Part shown: positions 27,346 through 40,700 of the stretch, piece after piece
How the letters are laid out: each line of letters opens with the position of its first letter
How positions within the stretch are numbered: the stretch's first letter is position 1
From: Solea solea
Lineage: Eukaryota > Chordata > Actinopteri > Pleuronectiformes > Soleidae
Direction of reading: 5' to 3'
Length of the DNA: 64,000 bases
Assembly (NCBI RefSeq): GCF_958295425.1
Contig: NC_081149.1
Coordinates: 6,477,194-6,541,193 of the forward strand
Notes under the pieces: model-generated
Databases searched by the model: none
The model's input: the letters and a program-made list of their open reading frames with translations, nothing else
Told to the model about the DNA's origin: nothing
Position numbers and translations under genes: made by a program

Positions 27346-27679
27346 CTCCCAAAAGAACCACCTGTCTGCTGGCAGTCTGGCTGTGAGTGGTTGAAGGAAG
27401 ACCACCGCAGCTGCGAGGATCAGGTCTCTTGTACTGGAACCTCCTGTGCAGGACCGATCTGCTAAGCACCTATAGACTTTCACCCACATCATTTCATCAA
27501 CCTGCATCTCGTTCACCTGCAGTTCAAACTCCAACCTTTAAACTCCTGTTCAACATATACAGAGCTTCAGAGTGTGTGATGCAGTTACCACGTTGTCAGG
27601 TAGAGGGTGCTGTGAGTTCAGAGTGTCCAGCTTACACCGTTACAACACCAATAGCACTTTTCCATGATGATGCACTTCT

Positions 27680-27790
27680 AGCACGCGTCCGCTCTGCTTG
27701 ACTCGACGTGCTCGACGTCACATTTCAGTATCGGCTCAGCTCGGCTTGGAACCTCGCCAGAGCAGGTTCCAAAGAAAAGCACCGAGTGCC
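27680..27790 (-). repeat. Terminal fragment of the Myb/SANT-bearing repeat
   Basis: The reverse complement contains TCGGCTCAGCTC-like palindromic sequence, GGAACCTG and ACGTCGAG motifs in the same order as the segment at about 10690-10800. It therefore appears to be the end of another copy without the reading frame. Confidence 0.45.
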
Positions 27791-28735
27791 ACACCCAACT
27801 ATCTTCAGTTGTATTGCATGTTATGATTAGCGTGTCATCACCAGTCGAGTGAAAAGAGAGGGAAGTTATAATTGATGTTATAAATCCACTGGTAATAGAA
27901 TGGTATTATTACAGTAATACAGAGGCACTATTATGGTATTACCAACATAACTCTAATGCATTATCCAGCGTCTCACTAAAACAGTAGTAACAGTGCTTTA
28001 ACAAGGAGATTACATCATAGTAATACAATGTTTTTTGGTTAATTAGAATTACTGTCATTAGTTATTACCAAGCTATTACTTAGTAATAACTACAGAACTG
28101 AGACTGTACTGTTACCTTATTGTAACTGTACATGTTTTTGCTGTTTTCATGAGGGAATAAATACGATGGAGGTCCGTGAACCTTCTGCTTTCAGGATACA
28201 GGTCCTCAGCCTCAGTGAGTGAAATAATGAGGCTGATTTAGATCCATCCTGACCTGGGATCAGGCTGAAGCACCGCTGTCTAGACATCAGCTCCACTTGA
28301 TGTCAGTGTCGCACACTAACCCTCTCGCACTCACTCTTTCTGTTGGCTTAATCTGTTGTCTTCACGCCTTCCTTCTCTCCCTGTGTGTGTGTGTGTGTGT
28401 CTCACAGTTTCCTGACCTCGGCAGCTCCCTTCTCTCTGTTTCTTCACGTCTGACTCCTCAGTTTATCTCTGACTCAGACTCATGTGTTCTTCTCCTCCTG
28501 CTCAACCACCGAGTTTGTTCTTCTCTCCACAGAGTCGCTATTTGTTTTTTTTTTTGTTTTTTTTAAATGCAACTGGAAAGTTGGTAAAGGCGTTTTAACG
28601 GATTAAATGGAATCAGATTACCAACATAAGCAATTGTGAACAGATTGAAATTCATGTGAAACAGTTAAACCACATGTGCTCATCGTTTTATAAACAGCTT
28701 GTTGGGTATTTGGGAAAAATGCTACACAAATGTCC

Positions 28736-28810
28736 TTATATTATATTACATTACATTATATTACATTATGTTATATTATATTATATTATATTATATTATA
28801 TTATATTATA
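28736..28810 (+). repeat. (ATTAT/ATTAC)n AT-rich microsatellite
   Basis: Pentanucleotide units TTATA and TTACA fill the stretch. A short related TACAT run lies near 48762-48778. Confidence 0.9.
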
Positions 28811-31699
28811 AATAGGAACAGTATATGGCTCTCCCCCACAAAGAGCCATACATAACATGTAACACAAAATCTTTCACTATTATTCATTGTTATTTATGAT
28901 TAATATGATATATTTTAGTTCATTTTCAATAGACAAAATAATACATAAAGTCAAAAGATCTACTCAGTTTTACATCATCTTATTCCCAATTCTGTGTATA
29001 TATATATCCTGCCTTTGTCAATAGCACATTTTTTTCTATTTGTTGAGACACGTCAAGAAATAAATAACCCAAAAGCATTCAGATTATATTGTAATCCCGT
29101 GGATTATTATGTTAGTAATTAGAGGGTTTGCTGCTCACTAACTGACTACGTCTCAGGGAGTAATGTTAGTGTGCGTGTGCGCACGGCCGAGGCTGCACGC
29201 AGCTCATGTATGTTTAGTGGCTCGGGTTCATATGACAGGGTTAGACCTAACCATGTCACGCTGCCCTCATTATGTCGCAATTATGTCCTCAGTGGTGAAA
29301 CAAAGGTGCACCACAATGGTTTGATAAGACCTCATGTTTAATGAGACTTTGCTGTAACTCCTGTTTTCTTTCAATTAGTAAACAGGTCCTCCATTCAGGC
29401 CGCCCGCAAACCACAATACTCATTTTCCCAAAAGTGACACCCCCCCCCCCCCCCCCAACACCCACCACCCATTTCTGCCTGGAGACCCCCCCCCCCAAAA
29501 AAAAAAAAAAATAGCCAACCCCCCCTTGCCCTTAGCCTTCAACGTCCCACATTGGGTCTTGGCATCCAGGAACATTCAGGATACTCAGGCTCCTCCCCCG
29601 ACCTCCTGCGCACACACCCATTTGATTGTGATTGACAGCGTCTTTGTTCCTTTGTGTGGAGCTGTCGCCTCTGATGAAGACACATACACGGAGCTGAGGC
29701 GCTGCACTCATTGTACCCTGCACAAACACCACAGGTCTGCGACCGGTTGCACTGTCCTCTGCTGCCGACGATGATGATGATGATGAGGCTCAGTGTGTGT
29801 TTGAGGCAGGTGAATGTGACCGGTCTGGACACTGCAGGAGGACAGGGAGTGTGTGTGTGTGTGTGTGTGTGTGTGCACAAAAACAACCTCATCCAAGCCA
29901 GACCCATCAGGCCTCACCCAGTATGGACCAGGGGGTCCAGGGTCCGGTGTGCTGAGGCCGGGGGCCAGCTGGAGAGGGAGGCTCGGGGCTGCGCAGTGTG
30001 TCTGAGGAGGCCGTCATTAGGGTTCACCCCTCCTCAGGGATGGGAACCAGGTCACATTCTCTCACACGGCACAAAGCAGAGTGTGTGTGTGTTCGTGTGT
30101 GTGTGTGATGGGCGGGGGGGGGGTTCAAGGGAGGGGTTTTGATGGGGGGGCAGGCCATGACCTCTTTATATCCATCAACAGATCACTAACTTGGCCCATA
30201 GACATGCTCATACAACACTTTCACACACACACACATGCATGCAAATACATGCTAATGCGCGCGTATGTGCACAGACCTGCACACTCATGAAATCTTTACA
30301 AACAAGTTTGTGCGCTTAATGCACTTTTCCCTCGTTTTTTTTTAACCCAGCAGCAAATATCTACAAGGGGTGAGAGAGGGATTATCACTTTGTGTATATT
30401 TTTCCCAAATTAGCCGCAAATAATCTTCGGTAAACATCACTGAACCAGTAAACTCATACAAACTCGCTGTGCAATGTACCTTCTAACCATGAACCACGAA
30501 TGGGTCGTGGGAGATTTATTTAGTTAGTATTTATGTGTTTATGTCTAAAATAACATGCATCAATATAAGTTTTAATCGTCTGAACAAACATCTCTTGAAA
30601 ACGACGTTAGCTGTCACAGATTTGGCTGTAAATGAATGCACAGATTGGTGTTGGGATTTGGGTCACGATATTCTGCCATCTTTGGGAAACACCGGCCTGT
30701 CCCACAGTCGGCCCCCCCTCCCCTCCCCGTCAGCTCGAGGGGGAAAATGCCCTTGAAACATCAGAAGTTGTCCTTGAAACTCACATGGATTTTAACGTCC
30801 ACGTGAAGTAGATATAGTTAAGCTTTTCAAATCCGTTTGAAAACTCTTATAAAAGTGTTACAGGATTAGTGATTAAATACTGGATTATACTAATACTAGT
30901 TAACTGGAAACCAAACTGATCCTCTATTATGTCCTTTAAACTGTCATTAAAAGGTCTTAAATTTAATTTGGATAATCGTGGCAGACGAGGGAACAAGGTT
31001 TTTGCCAACATTTGTTAAAAACATGTTTTATTTATTTTATTGTATTTTATTGATGCTAAAACTGATACAAAATCAGTTTTCTGCAGCAAACAGAACCTGT
31101 TTTCAACCGTGTGTGACAATAAAGACTTGGAAATCACTCATGTGAATATGAATTTTACACTATGATTTATTGAATTTGTCCGTCTCAGGCCACAGAGGAC
31201 AAAATTCCTTTACACGCTGGTCTCTGCTGATCCTGTGAAATCCACAGGTTACAACAGACCGTGGGGGAGGAGGAAAAAACAGTGAAACACCACCCCCTAT
31301 TGGTAGAAAGGTTTCTTGCAGACAAGAAGAAAAACACAACAAACCCTCACACAGTCATAAAACATTATTCGATTTCACACAAAAAATCAAAAATATACAT
31401 ATGAGAGTAAATCAGATTTATTTCTAAATCAAGTTGTGAGATTAAAAAAAAAATCCTGACCGACCCGCTCATACATAGAACCTTTTAAGAACCAAAGAAA
31501 ATCCAGTTTATAAAAATATGATTCAACAGCAGTTATGACCATGAGAACACTATGTAAGGCAAACATGAGATTAAGGGCACGACAACAATAAAAGCAGATA
31601 AATTCTTCCTGACTCTGTCTTTCATGTTATAGATACTCTAACGAGCCTGAGTGTAACGTTATTGAAGCCACAGAATATAGCTTTTTCTTTCTCCGCCGC

Positions 31700-31705
31700 T
31701 TTATT
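31700..31705 (-). terminator. rdh8: Candidate polyadenylation signal of rdh8
   Basis: The minus strand reads AATAAA here, about 490 bases beyond the rdh8 stop codon. It is the first such hexamer after the stop. Other copies follow at about 31416 and within the AT-rich block near 31025-31060, so the 3' end could be further downstream. If this signal is used, the 3' UTR includes the long CT/GA microsatellite at 31977-32064. Confidence 0.35.
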
Positions 31706-31972
31706 GTGTTTGTTTCTGTTATTATTTCTGGGTTTGTGTTTTTTTTTGTGCTTTGCAGTTTTTGTCCACGGGACTCAGATTCTCCCGAAACCAAAAAAAT
31801 ACGTACGGCAAATAAACCGAGGCCTTCTCTTCATAGAATGTATGTACAACGCGTGTCGTTTTTGTACTTGTTTGTGGAGAGTACACGAGGTCGAGCCTAC
31901 GTACAAAATCTCTCTGTGCAAGTGTGCATGTAATCCAGGCAAAGCTTATCATGGCGGCAAAGGCACCTCCTC

Positions 31973-31976
<4 letters not shown>

Positions 31977-32064
<88 letters not shown>
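31977..32064 (+). repeat. (CT)44 microsatellite in the rdh8 3' UTR region
   Basis: A pure CT run of about 88 bases lies 132 bases beyond the rdh8 stop codon. It would appear as (GA)n in the rdh8 transcript if the signal at 31700 ends the message. Confidence 0.95.
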
Positions 32065-32066
<2 letters not shown>

Positions 32067-32195
32067 AGATACTGGTTCTAGTCTAACAAAACCACCCCAG
32101 AAAAACCCTCAGAGGAAAGAAAGGCACCGAGGTCGTAGTTGGGGGTCAAACAAAGGGAACTGGGGGGAAAGAGCAAAAGACTGGACGCTCTGGCT

Positions 32196-32423
32196 TCAGT
32201 TAGGTGAGATGGTGCGCCTCCGCAGGCAGCTGCACGTCAGGCACTTGAGGATGCTCATGGTTATGTGCATGAGAGGGCCGAAGTTAAAGAGCAGGTTGTA
32301 GAAGGTGTTGACGGACAGGCCGCCGGTCTCGTCCGCGTACTTCAAGGCCACGATGGGCGTGTAGAGGCTGTTGGTCAGGTTCCTGAAGCGAGGGCTGCTC
32401 GACTCGATGACCTTTTTAGTGCA
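32196..32423 (-). CDS. rdh8: rdh8 coding exon 6 with stop codon
   Basis: The acceptor is tgttctacag|TGCACT. The exon encodes residues 244-318 and ends [15 protein letters not shown] followed by TGA (32198-32196). FNLL-type hydrophobic residues at 284-302 followed by three clustered cysteines (304, 307, 309) and a basic run RRR suit attachment to the inner face of the disc membrane by S-acylation, as reported for mammalian RDH8. Conservation with other RDH8 proteins is weaker here than in the core, as is usual for this family. Confidence 0.92.
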   Translation of the reverse strand, partial: CTKKVIESSSPRFRNLTNSLYTPIVALKYADETGGLSVNTFYNLLFNFGPLMHITMSILKCLTCSCLRRRTISPN

Positions 32424-35400
32424 CTGTAGAACAAATGAGAGAAACGAGGAGTGATTTCATCGCTCTGTATTCGGCGTTACTTTTATGCTCCACTTGTCAC
32501 TTCCTGCCTCTGTGATTACCTGCACCTGCGCTAACATGTCACACCTTTCTAATCGTGTCTCCTCCCCTCACTGTATAAAGTCTCCGTGTTCCTTTCTTTG
32601 GTTGCCAGTTCATCTTGGTCTTCTGTCAGTGTTCTAGGGTTCCTTTAGTAAGTTTCTTTAGTTTTTGACTTGACTTTAACTTGCTGGTTTTGTACCTCGG
32701 CCTGATTTCTCCTGTATAAACCTGGTTTTGCCTAAAGAGCTGATATTGTTTTGCTATAAACTCAGTGTCTGCATTCACAGTTCCAAGCCTGTGGAACAGT
32801 GAGATAAACAAACACACCCAGATAATGCAGTCGGGAGTCGAGTCATTAATTCATGTATAGAGCTCTGGACTTGGAACCAAAACAATGTCGTTTTGGCAGA
32901 GAAGACACAGAGTTAGAAACAGAATAAAGAAGTGTTTCCCCTTAACTGCGACTCAGGATGCTGAATGCATTCTGCTGATGAGCTTACCTTTCTTATTGCA
33001 TGTATCTTATTGCAACGATACATGCTTTTATTGTGACATGTAAAGGTTTTCTTGAGTGGAACGAGGGAAGGTTTATCAGAAAGCTGGAATACTGGTTTCC
33101 CACAAAGAAACACTTTCACAATCTTGAGGAAGCAGTCACAACATCTCAAGATCAGAATAACTGTTGGAGCATCGTGTTTTTAAAACAGCTCAATAAGTTC
33201 CCTTAAAGTAATTCAAAATTGATTCTCAACATTGTGATGTTGATATTGGTATGAAGCTCCATCCCCAGACAAAGGCTGATACAAAAACAGTTGTCTCACT
33301 TTGGCTATGTCCTCAGGCGTTTGGCCCATGGCTTCAAAAATATCTATGGACGACGGCAGGTAGACGTCTTTAAAGTAACGAATGGTGTCCGCGTCCACTC
33401 CCGGATACTCCATCTTGGCCACGTCCTCCATCATCTTTGTCTCAAACTCGGTGTGCACCGGGCCGGGCTCGATCATGGACAACCTGAGGGGCAGACACAG
33501 GGACACAGAGTGAAGACAGATGTGAGGACAGAGACAGCGGGAGACGGAGGGCGGAGAGGCTAATCTACCGGATATTGAACTTCATCAGCTGCACGGCCAT
33601 GCTCTCGCAGAATCCCTCCATGGCAAACTTGGAGGCGGTGTAAACATCGTTGAACACCACTCCTGACGAGACAAAGGACATTTCCACGCAATGAACATGT
33701 GTCGGGACAGAATATGAGAATCAGATTAGCGCCCTAGCTTGTCCTGGTAATCCCCACCCATCTGGCACTTTAACACGAGTTCAAACAAACACTGGAAAAT
33801 GACCTGCAGCTGTTTGTAATCTGAGCAAACGCTAAGTACGTCAACATCACTGGAAATGTCAGCTATTATAAAGTAAATAAATACATGTATTCTATCTGTA
33901 TTCTGACAGGCGGCTGCTGCTTTATATGCTTTATTGATTTTTTATTCTCAAAATAAACTGATTCACGGATTAATCGATATTGGAAGACAATCACAATATT
34001 TGTGTAATTAAATAACAATAATGCTAAAGACAAGAAATCGGGGATCAAATTCTTCTGTCTGTTTAATTTTCAAGTAATGAGTCTGGTGAGTGAAATTGGC
34101 AGGGAAGTCGCTTTAAACGCTGTATTTTTCCAATTAAGCGATCGATGTTTAAATCCAGAGTGTTGATAACCACATCTCGCGAGTCGTGGCAACGATACTG
34201 TGTCAATACTTTTGTTCCACCTACTATTACACGCTGAATGATTCACAGCTCAGTATGGGAGCGAGGTTTGAGTGAGATTTCAGACACTGTCCAACGACAA
34301 CATGGGGTCGTAGACGTTTAGAATCACAGTAGACTCTCCTGCTGAGACAGCGTGGACGCCGGCTGCAGTTAAATGCCGCTTCTAATGTATATAACTCTTG
34401 CTTTTCAGTCAATAAAAGGAAGTAACTGCACTCAAAAATGACATACTATTGTGACCCAAGAGCAAATCTGTGTATAATATAACATTTCTATCATCCCTGT
34501 AGCACCCTATATTATTAAACTAGGCTATTTACATTTAAATTTTGAGTTATGATGTGACATTACTGCTGAAGTCCACATGTATCATACCTTGCAGGCCCAT
34601 GACGCTGCTCATGACGACAATGTGTCCCGAACGCCTCTTCTTCATGTCCGGCATCACCTCCTTGATCATGCGGACGACGCCAAAGAAGTTGGTCTCGAAC
34701 ACTCTCTTCATCTCCTCGATGCTGATGCTCTCCACGGGTCCCAGGAGGCCCACGCCGGCGTTGTTGACTGACGAGAAGAAACACAAACAACACAGACACG
34801 TGACGGCCTGCTCGTATCTGCCGACAGCGCAGTGATGATGGGATATTATCCCCTGTGCTGTGTGTGTGTGTGTGTGTGTGTGTGTTTGGTGTTGTTGCTT
34901 GACGCTGCCACCAGATGTCAGCGTGACACAACAACACAGAGGCGTGACGCAACACTTTTCAGACAGCACCTTTTAACCAGACTCAAGGTTTGAACACAAC
35001 AACTGAACGAGACGATGGGACAAAAGAAGCGAGTGTCCCTCAAACGTCTGGTGCTCGAGTTCACAGAGGAGAAGAAGAAGAAAACCTCCAGTACTGTGCT
35101 AAAGGACCGTGCACCACCAGCTTTGTTGTTTTTTATGCCTGACACAATCAGTGGGTTTGAATGGTTTTATGTTTTAGCAAGCTTTCCATGTCTTGAATAA
35201 ACTTGGCGTTTAAAAGTTTAAATCAACCAGAGTCCATATTGATATTGTTCAAGTGTAAAAGTGGATAAATACTAAATACTTGCCACTTCAACCTGTCAAA
35301 TCTGTTTATTTAAACTGTCAAACAGGTTTCTCCGTATCGTCTGAACATGTTCCAGTAGTGATTGAGAAAGACTTATACCATATGATCATTACAGAACTGC

Positions 35401-37719
35401 TGAAACAACAACACTGAAGTGACACAACCCGAAACAGCAACTGCTGCTGCCTGTTGACATCAAATTCAAAGACTTTCCAGGACCAGTTCCCCTCAAATTC
35501 AAGGACCGAATGTGCACACAGCTTAAGATGGGAGGGGCAACTTGTAAGTGCCGCTTCGCCCATGGCGTCCACGTTTATTGATTTGCATCTGGACAAATGA
35601 TTGTCCTTGGGATCTTGGTCAAAGTGAGTCTTTGTAATGTTGGAATTTTTCATGCTGTCTGGTCATCATCGGCAAAAAATCAGCGTTCCTTTAAATCATA
35701 AGACTACAAATATTGACATGTCAATGTCATTAAAGAGACGTACCTTCATGTGTTACTAATCTAGGAACTGTTTAATTTAGCAAAAAGAAAAAATGGAGTG
35801 GACGGTTTTTAAGGGGGAGAAAATCCGTATCAAAGACCCAGTGAACAAGCAGAAGAGAAATGTGCTCAGATGAAAGTGCAGGGCTTATTTTCTGTTTTGG
35901 TGCAGAATCTCTTTGCCTGCTGGAATTTGAAGACTGTCCCGGCTCTCCTCCCCCCGCCTACTCACAATGTCAACTGCAAAACCACAAGGAGGACAGTGGA
36001 GCTGCAGCAGAGTCACAGCTCGGCTCACACACGAATCCTCAAAACCTGTGAACCAGCACAGTACTACGACTCTGTACTTTGACGTTTTTACTTTCATACT
36101 TGATAAGTATTGTAATATTTTCAGGCAGAGAGATTCGTGCTACTGTGGATCAGCGATACAGCTGGTTGTCTTCCAACCGGAGGGTCCTGGGTTTGATCCC
36201 CAGCTGTGCTTGTGTACATACCAATGTGTCCCTGGGCAAGACATTTAACCCCAAATTATTCGTGACAGCTGTGCTGGCAGTGTGAGAATGGCATTGACAG
36301 ATGCATGATGACTGTGAGAATGGGTGAACGACCAAAAACTGTAGCGCTGCGTGGTCATCGAGACGAGAACGATGCGATGTACTGTAAATACAGAGCGATT
36401 CTCATGTTTGTGTTCCGGGTTTTACAGTCAGGCTGAATCTGTCGGCCACACTGCCTCAAAATGTCTCTGGGATTGGACAAAAGCATTTGTTGGAGACTAG
36501 ATTTAAAGGGAAATTGGCTGTCTCTGCCAAAAACGCAGCCAACAAACTCTACCCATCCCAACATATCCCATGATGCATTGCACTCCAGAGTGTAACATGT
36601 TTGAAAGGAGATAACGGCCAACGACTACTAAAACTACTTAACTTTAAATACGGCTGCAACTCCGTTAAAAAAAAATCCCCCAAAGAAACAAGTGGCTTAA
36701 ATATTTCCCCACAATGCATTGTACCACGTCCAGCTGCAGCGCGGTTGCTAGGCGACAGCAGTAAGACGATAGGGGAAATCTTTGGTGTCTACGTGCCCGA
36801 CAAAGACCAATTCCTTTGTCGGGCACGTAGACCACAAAAGCCACGTAATTCAATTCTGGTTTCAAGTAAGTGGTCAAACAGGGGGACGCAGGTCAAGTTT
36901 CGGGTGAGTCCCACTCACTCAGGATATCAATATGGCGGTCTTTAACGTTACTGATGCACTGCTTGATCGACTCGTCGCTGCACACGTCCAGAGGCATCAG
37001 CGTCAGCGTCTTGCCGTACACGTCTCCCGCCGCGTCCACCAGCTTGTCCTTCTTCTTCAGGTCCCGCATGGTGGCAATAACTGGGGAGGGAGACACAGAG
37101 AAGTGGGGAAACTGTTACTGGACATGTGAGATGTTTAGATTCCCTCCAAGAAATTCCATCCGTTGCCTGTAAAAACGCAAAGACGCAAACGTGTGGAGGG
37201 ACAAACAACTGGTCTGTTTTAAAGCTGCTGCCTGCAGTGTTTGGCTAACTCAAGGCTAACGTTTGGCTAACTTCCTGCTGTTAGCATCCCCTCCCCCCCA
37301 TAGGTCTGCTTAAGTTTTAGATATCTCTTATTATATATATATATATATGTATATATATGTATATATATATACACATACATATATATATGTATATATATAT
37401 ATATACATATATATGTATATATAATATTTTCTTGGCGTGAGAAAGCTGGAAAATTTAAGTTCACGAACCACTTTCTGCTTGAACCACAGTCCATGGATTG
37501 GATTTTACATCCTGGCGCGCGGGAGTTGTTGATCCACTGTTGCCTCGGTGACTTCAAATGTATTATTTTGTGACGTTGGGTGTTTGAAAGTCTTCGTTTG
37601 GATTTACCTGAGCGACACAAACTAACCACACGAGGCAGCAGTAGAGCAGCAGCTCTTGTGTTGTGTGTGTGTGTCGAGCTAAAAACACAGTTCTTCTGAA
37701 TGGGATTTGGTGTGAGAGA

Positions 37720-37756
<37 letters not shown>

Positions 37757-40700
37757 CACTTCACTGTGTGATGACATATCATAGACTTAAACCGATGTAA
37801 AGTTGTTTAGGTGAGCCTTTTTGTAAAGAGGCTACAATGTGTTTTTCCCTGTTTACACTGAGGGAGCTGTCAGAGTTTAACGTGTAAACTCATTAAAGTG
37901 CATCACTGAGGGCAGCTTTAAGCACTTCCTCAAACACAAACACAGACAAAAACAACAGAAACAGATGAGCAGGTCACAGAGTTTCTAGGAAAGGGTCCAC
38001 GCCTGTTTAGTTTACAGGTCACACAAGTGATTTCCTGTGAAGTGGGCAGCATTGACCTCGTCACGCCGCATGAATCTATCACGGCCGGAGACGGCGGCTA
38101 TCAGCACACTGTTGCCTCAGCTTTCACGGTTCCTTTTCACGCTGTGCTCTGCTCAAACGTCACTGAGTGACATTATCTCGCAGAGAGACAGGAAGACAGT
38201 GCTGTTGCACAATGGCAATCAGTGGAGGTAAACAACCTCTCATTCACACGTTCATCTACCTGTTGTCCTGCACAGATAAAAGGCACTTTAATCTTGTCTG
38301 AACAGAGAAAGGGCCTGGATATGGAGACGCTGCTGTGCTGTGGAGAAAATGTTGTTTTAATGATGTGTTTTAATGAAGTTTTTCCCTTTTTAAATGTTGC
38401 TTTGCACAATGCTTAGTCTTTTAAAGTCTAATCTCATGATTTGAGGACCGGGTGTCCGTGAGGCAACAAAGAGATTTACGTATTGGTAGAGGAGTGAACA
38501 AGAGATCCATTGTTCCTTCAGGCTCCTACAGGAATTACTCTTGGGCAGCTTAAAACATTCTTGAATGAACCACACTGCGTTGCACACACAGAGGTCTTTT
38601 CGGGGTTTTCACCGAATTTGGAGCCTGTTGCTGCAACAGATTATTACTTTATGCACAATGTAATATTTAATCTCCGCTGGATTTCCTAAAACCCTGGGAA
38701 AACAGAGAGTGACTCGGCTTCATGGCTCAGAGGTGGCCTTATTGAAAACAGGTCACGACATGAGCAAAAAAAAAAAAAACAGACTCAAACCAGAGTTGAG
38801 GAGGCAGTTAATCACGTTTGTTTTGCTCCTCTATTTCAGTGTACTAAGTCCCACCAGATCCCAGATAAAGATAGAGACTTTAAAGCAACACTGGGCTACT
38901 TTGTGTTCACCTTTAAAGACCTTCAAATTAAATTTGACGGGTCACTGACTTCTGACACTCGTGAGCGAGTAGGAACACCGCGAAAGTGTGTGACAAGAAG
39001 GCGACATTATTTATGAATAGTTCCATAACAATGTATGAACATATTGTATATTAAGTGAAATGAAAGAGCAGGCTCTGTATTCAGTCTTCAGATCTCTGAC
39101 GGGGAAGTTCAGACAGTGAGGGCTCCTCCTATTGGCTGTTCAATTAAATAATACATGTTCCTTCCGTGGAAAACGCTGCCGTTCCTGCATTGGTAGCATC
39201 TGCCTTCACTCCAAAGCAACCCTAGAAACTCAAACTATTCCAACAAGACGAGGCGTCAAAATGAACAGGTTTTTTTTGTTAAAAAGACTTTAAAAAGTTG
39301 TGAGGAATCCACTCACTGATCATGGTGTGTTTGCTACGGCGAGCGCTTCTTTTCCATAGGTCAGAAAACCCAGTGACGCATGCTTACATCTGGCTTTTGT
39401 CTGCAATAAATATCATCCACATTCACTCCTGGGTTAAATTACTCTGCAAGAAAATGCAGGTTCTTTTTTCTGTTCTGTTTTCAGGCTGCAAAAGACAGTC
39501 TGGTGACATTGTAATTCTGCCCTCTACGACTTTATTTCACGCAGCAAGACCCTGACCTAAGGTTCTTCTATTTTAATTCTGAAGCAATTAAACACTTGTG
39601 CAAACATGCTTAGTTGTAGAATATTCTGCCAATAAACCCCCCCCCAAATGGAACTTTAAAAAAGTATTACATGCAGGAGGAAACTAACGGCTAAAATGGG
39701 TATAACTGGGGGACGTGTGACTGTGCCCTCAAGGACCAACAGTCAATTATGTAATTCAGCATGAGGTCACAATAACGTTTCTTTTGTGGTTGCTTGGTGG
39801 GAATGAGTTTATAATGTCACTCTGTCCGAGGCTCATTAGCGTCTCTGCAGTGACACTAATGCTTTCTGAGAGACGCGCACCAATTGTAGCCTTGTCGTCT
39901 TTGCATTGTGCCATTTCTTTTATTACAAAGTAATCACAAGACAATCCAGAAGACTGAAGAAAAATATGGATTTCTATGGATTCAAAGAGTGTTGGAAACA
40001 TTTTGGCTAATGTTGGCAAAACCATCCTAACATCTGAATCTGGATGAATCTGGATTCCCGTTCTGAAGATCTGACCGGCCCAAGACCTAAAACTAGCAGA
40101 AGAGACCATTTACTGCTCAAGAAAAGGATATTGTATAATATTCTTACTTCCGGGTTGGCCTCATGAAGCAGACAATGTGCATTTCATATATATATATTTT
40201 ACGTGCACTACTGAAAAAACATGTAACATTATTGTTTGTATGGAGATTTAAATGCACAAGTCATGTGTTTTATGGCGTTACATAGTGTTGCTTTAACTTA
40301 AGTCTGTACAGTTACTTCAGTTTCAGAAGTTACACTATGATTAGGTAACAATGTACTCGAGTTTGAAGTCACAATAAAGGAGTGTGTGGTGGGAATGAGT
40401 CTGTAATGATAAGGCCTCTGGATCCTCAGTTCCCAGAGTGAACGACAGTGATGATTTCTGGGAGACGCGCACCAATCCAACACTTTAAAAAAGAAAAGTG
40501 GGACACCCGAACTAAGTCCACTGTGCAGCAATGAAGACTTCACACAAGGCCCCTGCTTCACAGTGAACCCTGCTTGTACAGGTCTCAAACTTTGTCCCCC
40601 TTTCAACACTCGCTCCACTGAGGGAACTAAAGGCACATTAGACACGGCACTAAACCGGAGCAGGCGCTTCACAATCCAGGGCGATAAAAGGGCGCTTTGT

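Larger units (their letters stand above)
27346..31690. other. Gene-free stretch adjoining the 3' end of rdh8
   Basis: The stretch contains the Myb/SANT repeat end, an AT-rich block of TATTAC/GTAATA motifs (27880-28110, related to 41820-41920), the ATTAT array, a C run (29440-29456), GT arrays (29849-29875, about 30081-30108) and a LINE-like tail gtgacaataaagactt at about 31114. No exon was found. Confidence 0.6.

Noticed and set aside
1..31690. A second gene downstream of rdh8
   Set aside because: Short open frames on both strands lack recognisable protein similarity, phase-compatible splice sites or codon bias; none could be chained into a gene.
36135..36350. Functional tRNA gene
   Set aside because: The B-box-like motif belongs to a SINE; no complete cloverleaf with anticodon arm is seen.
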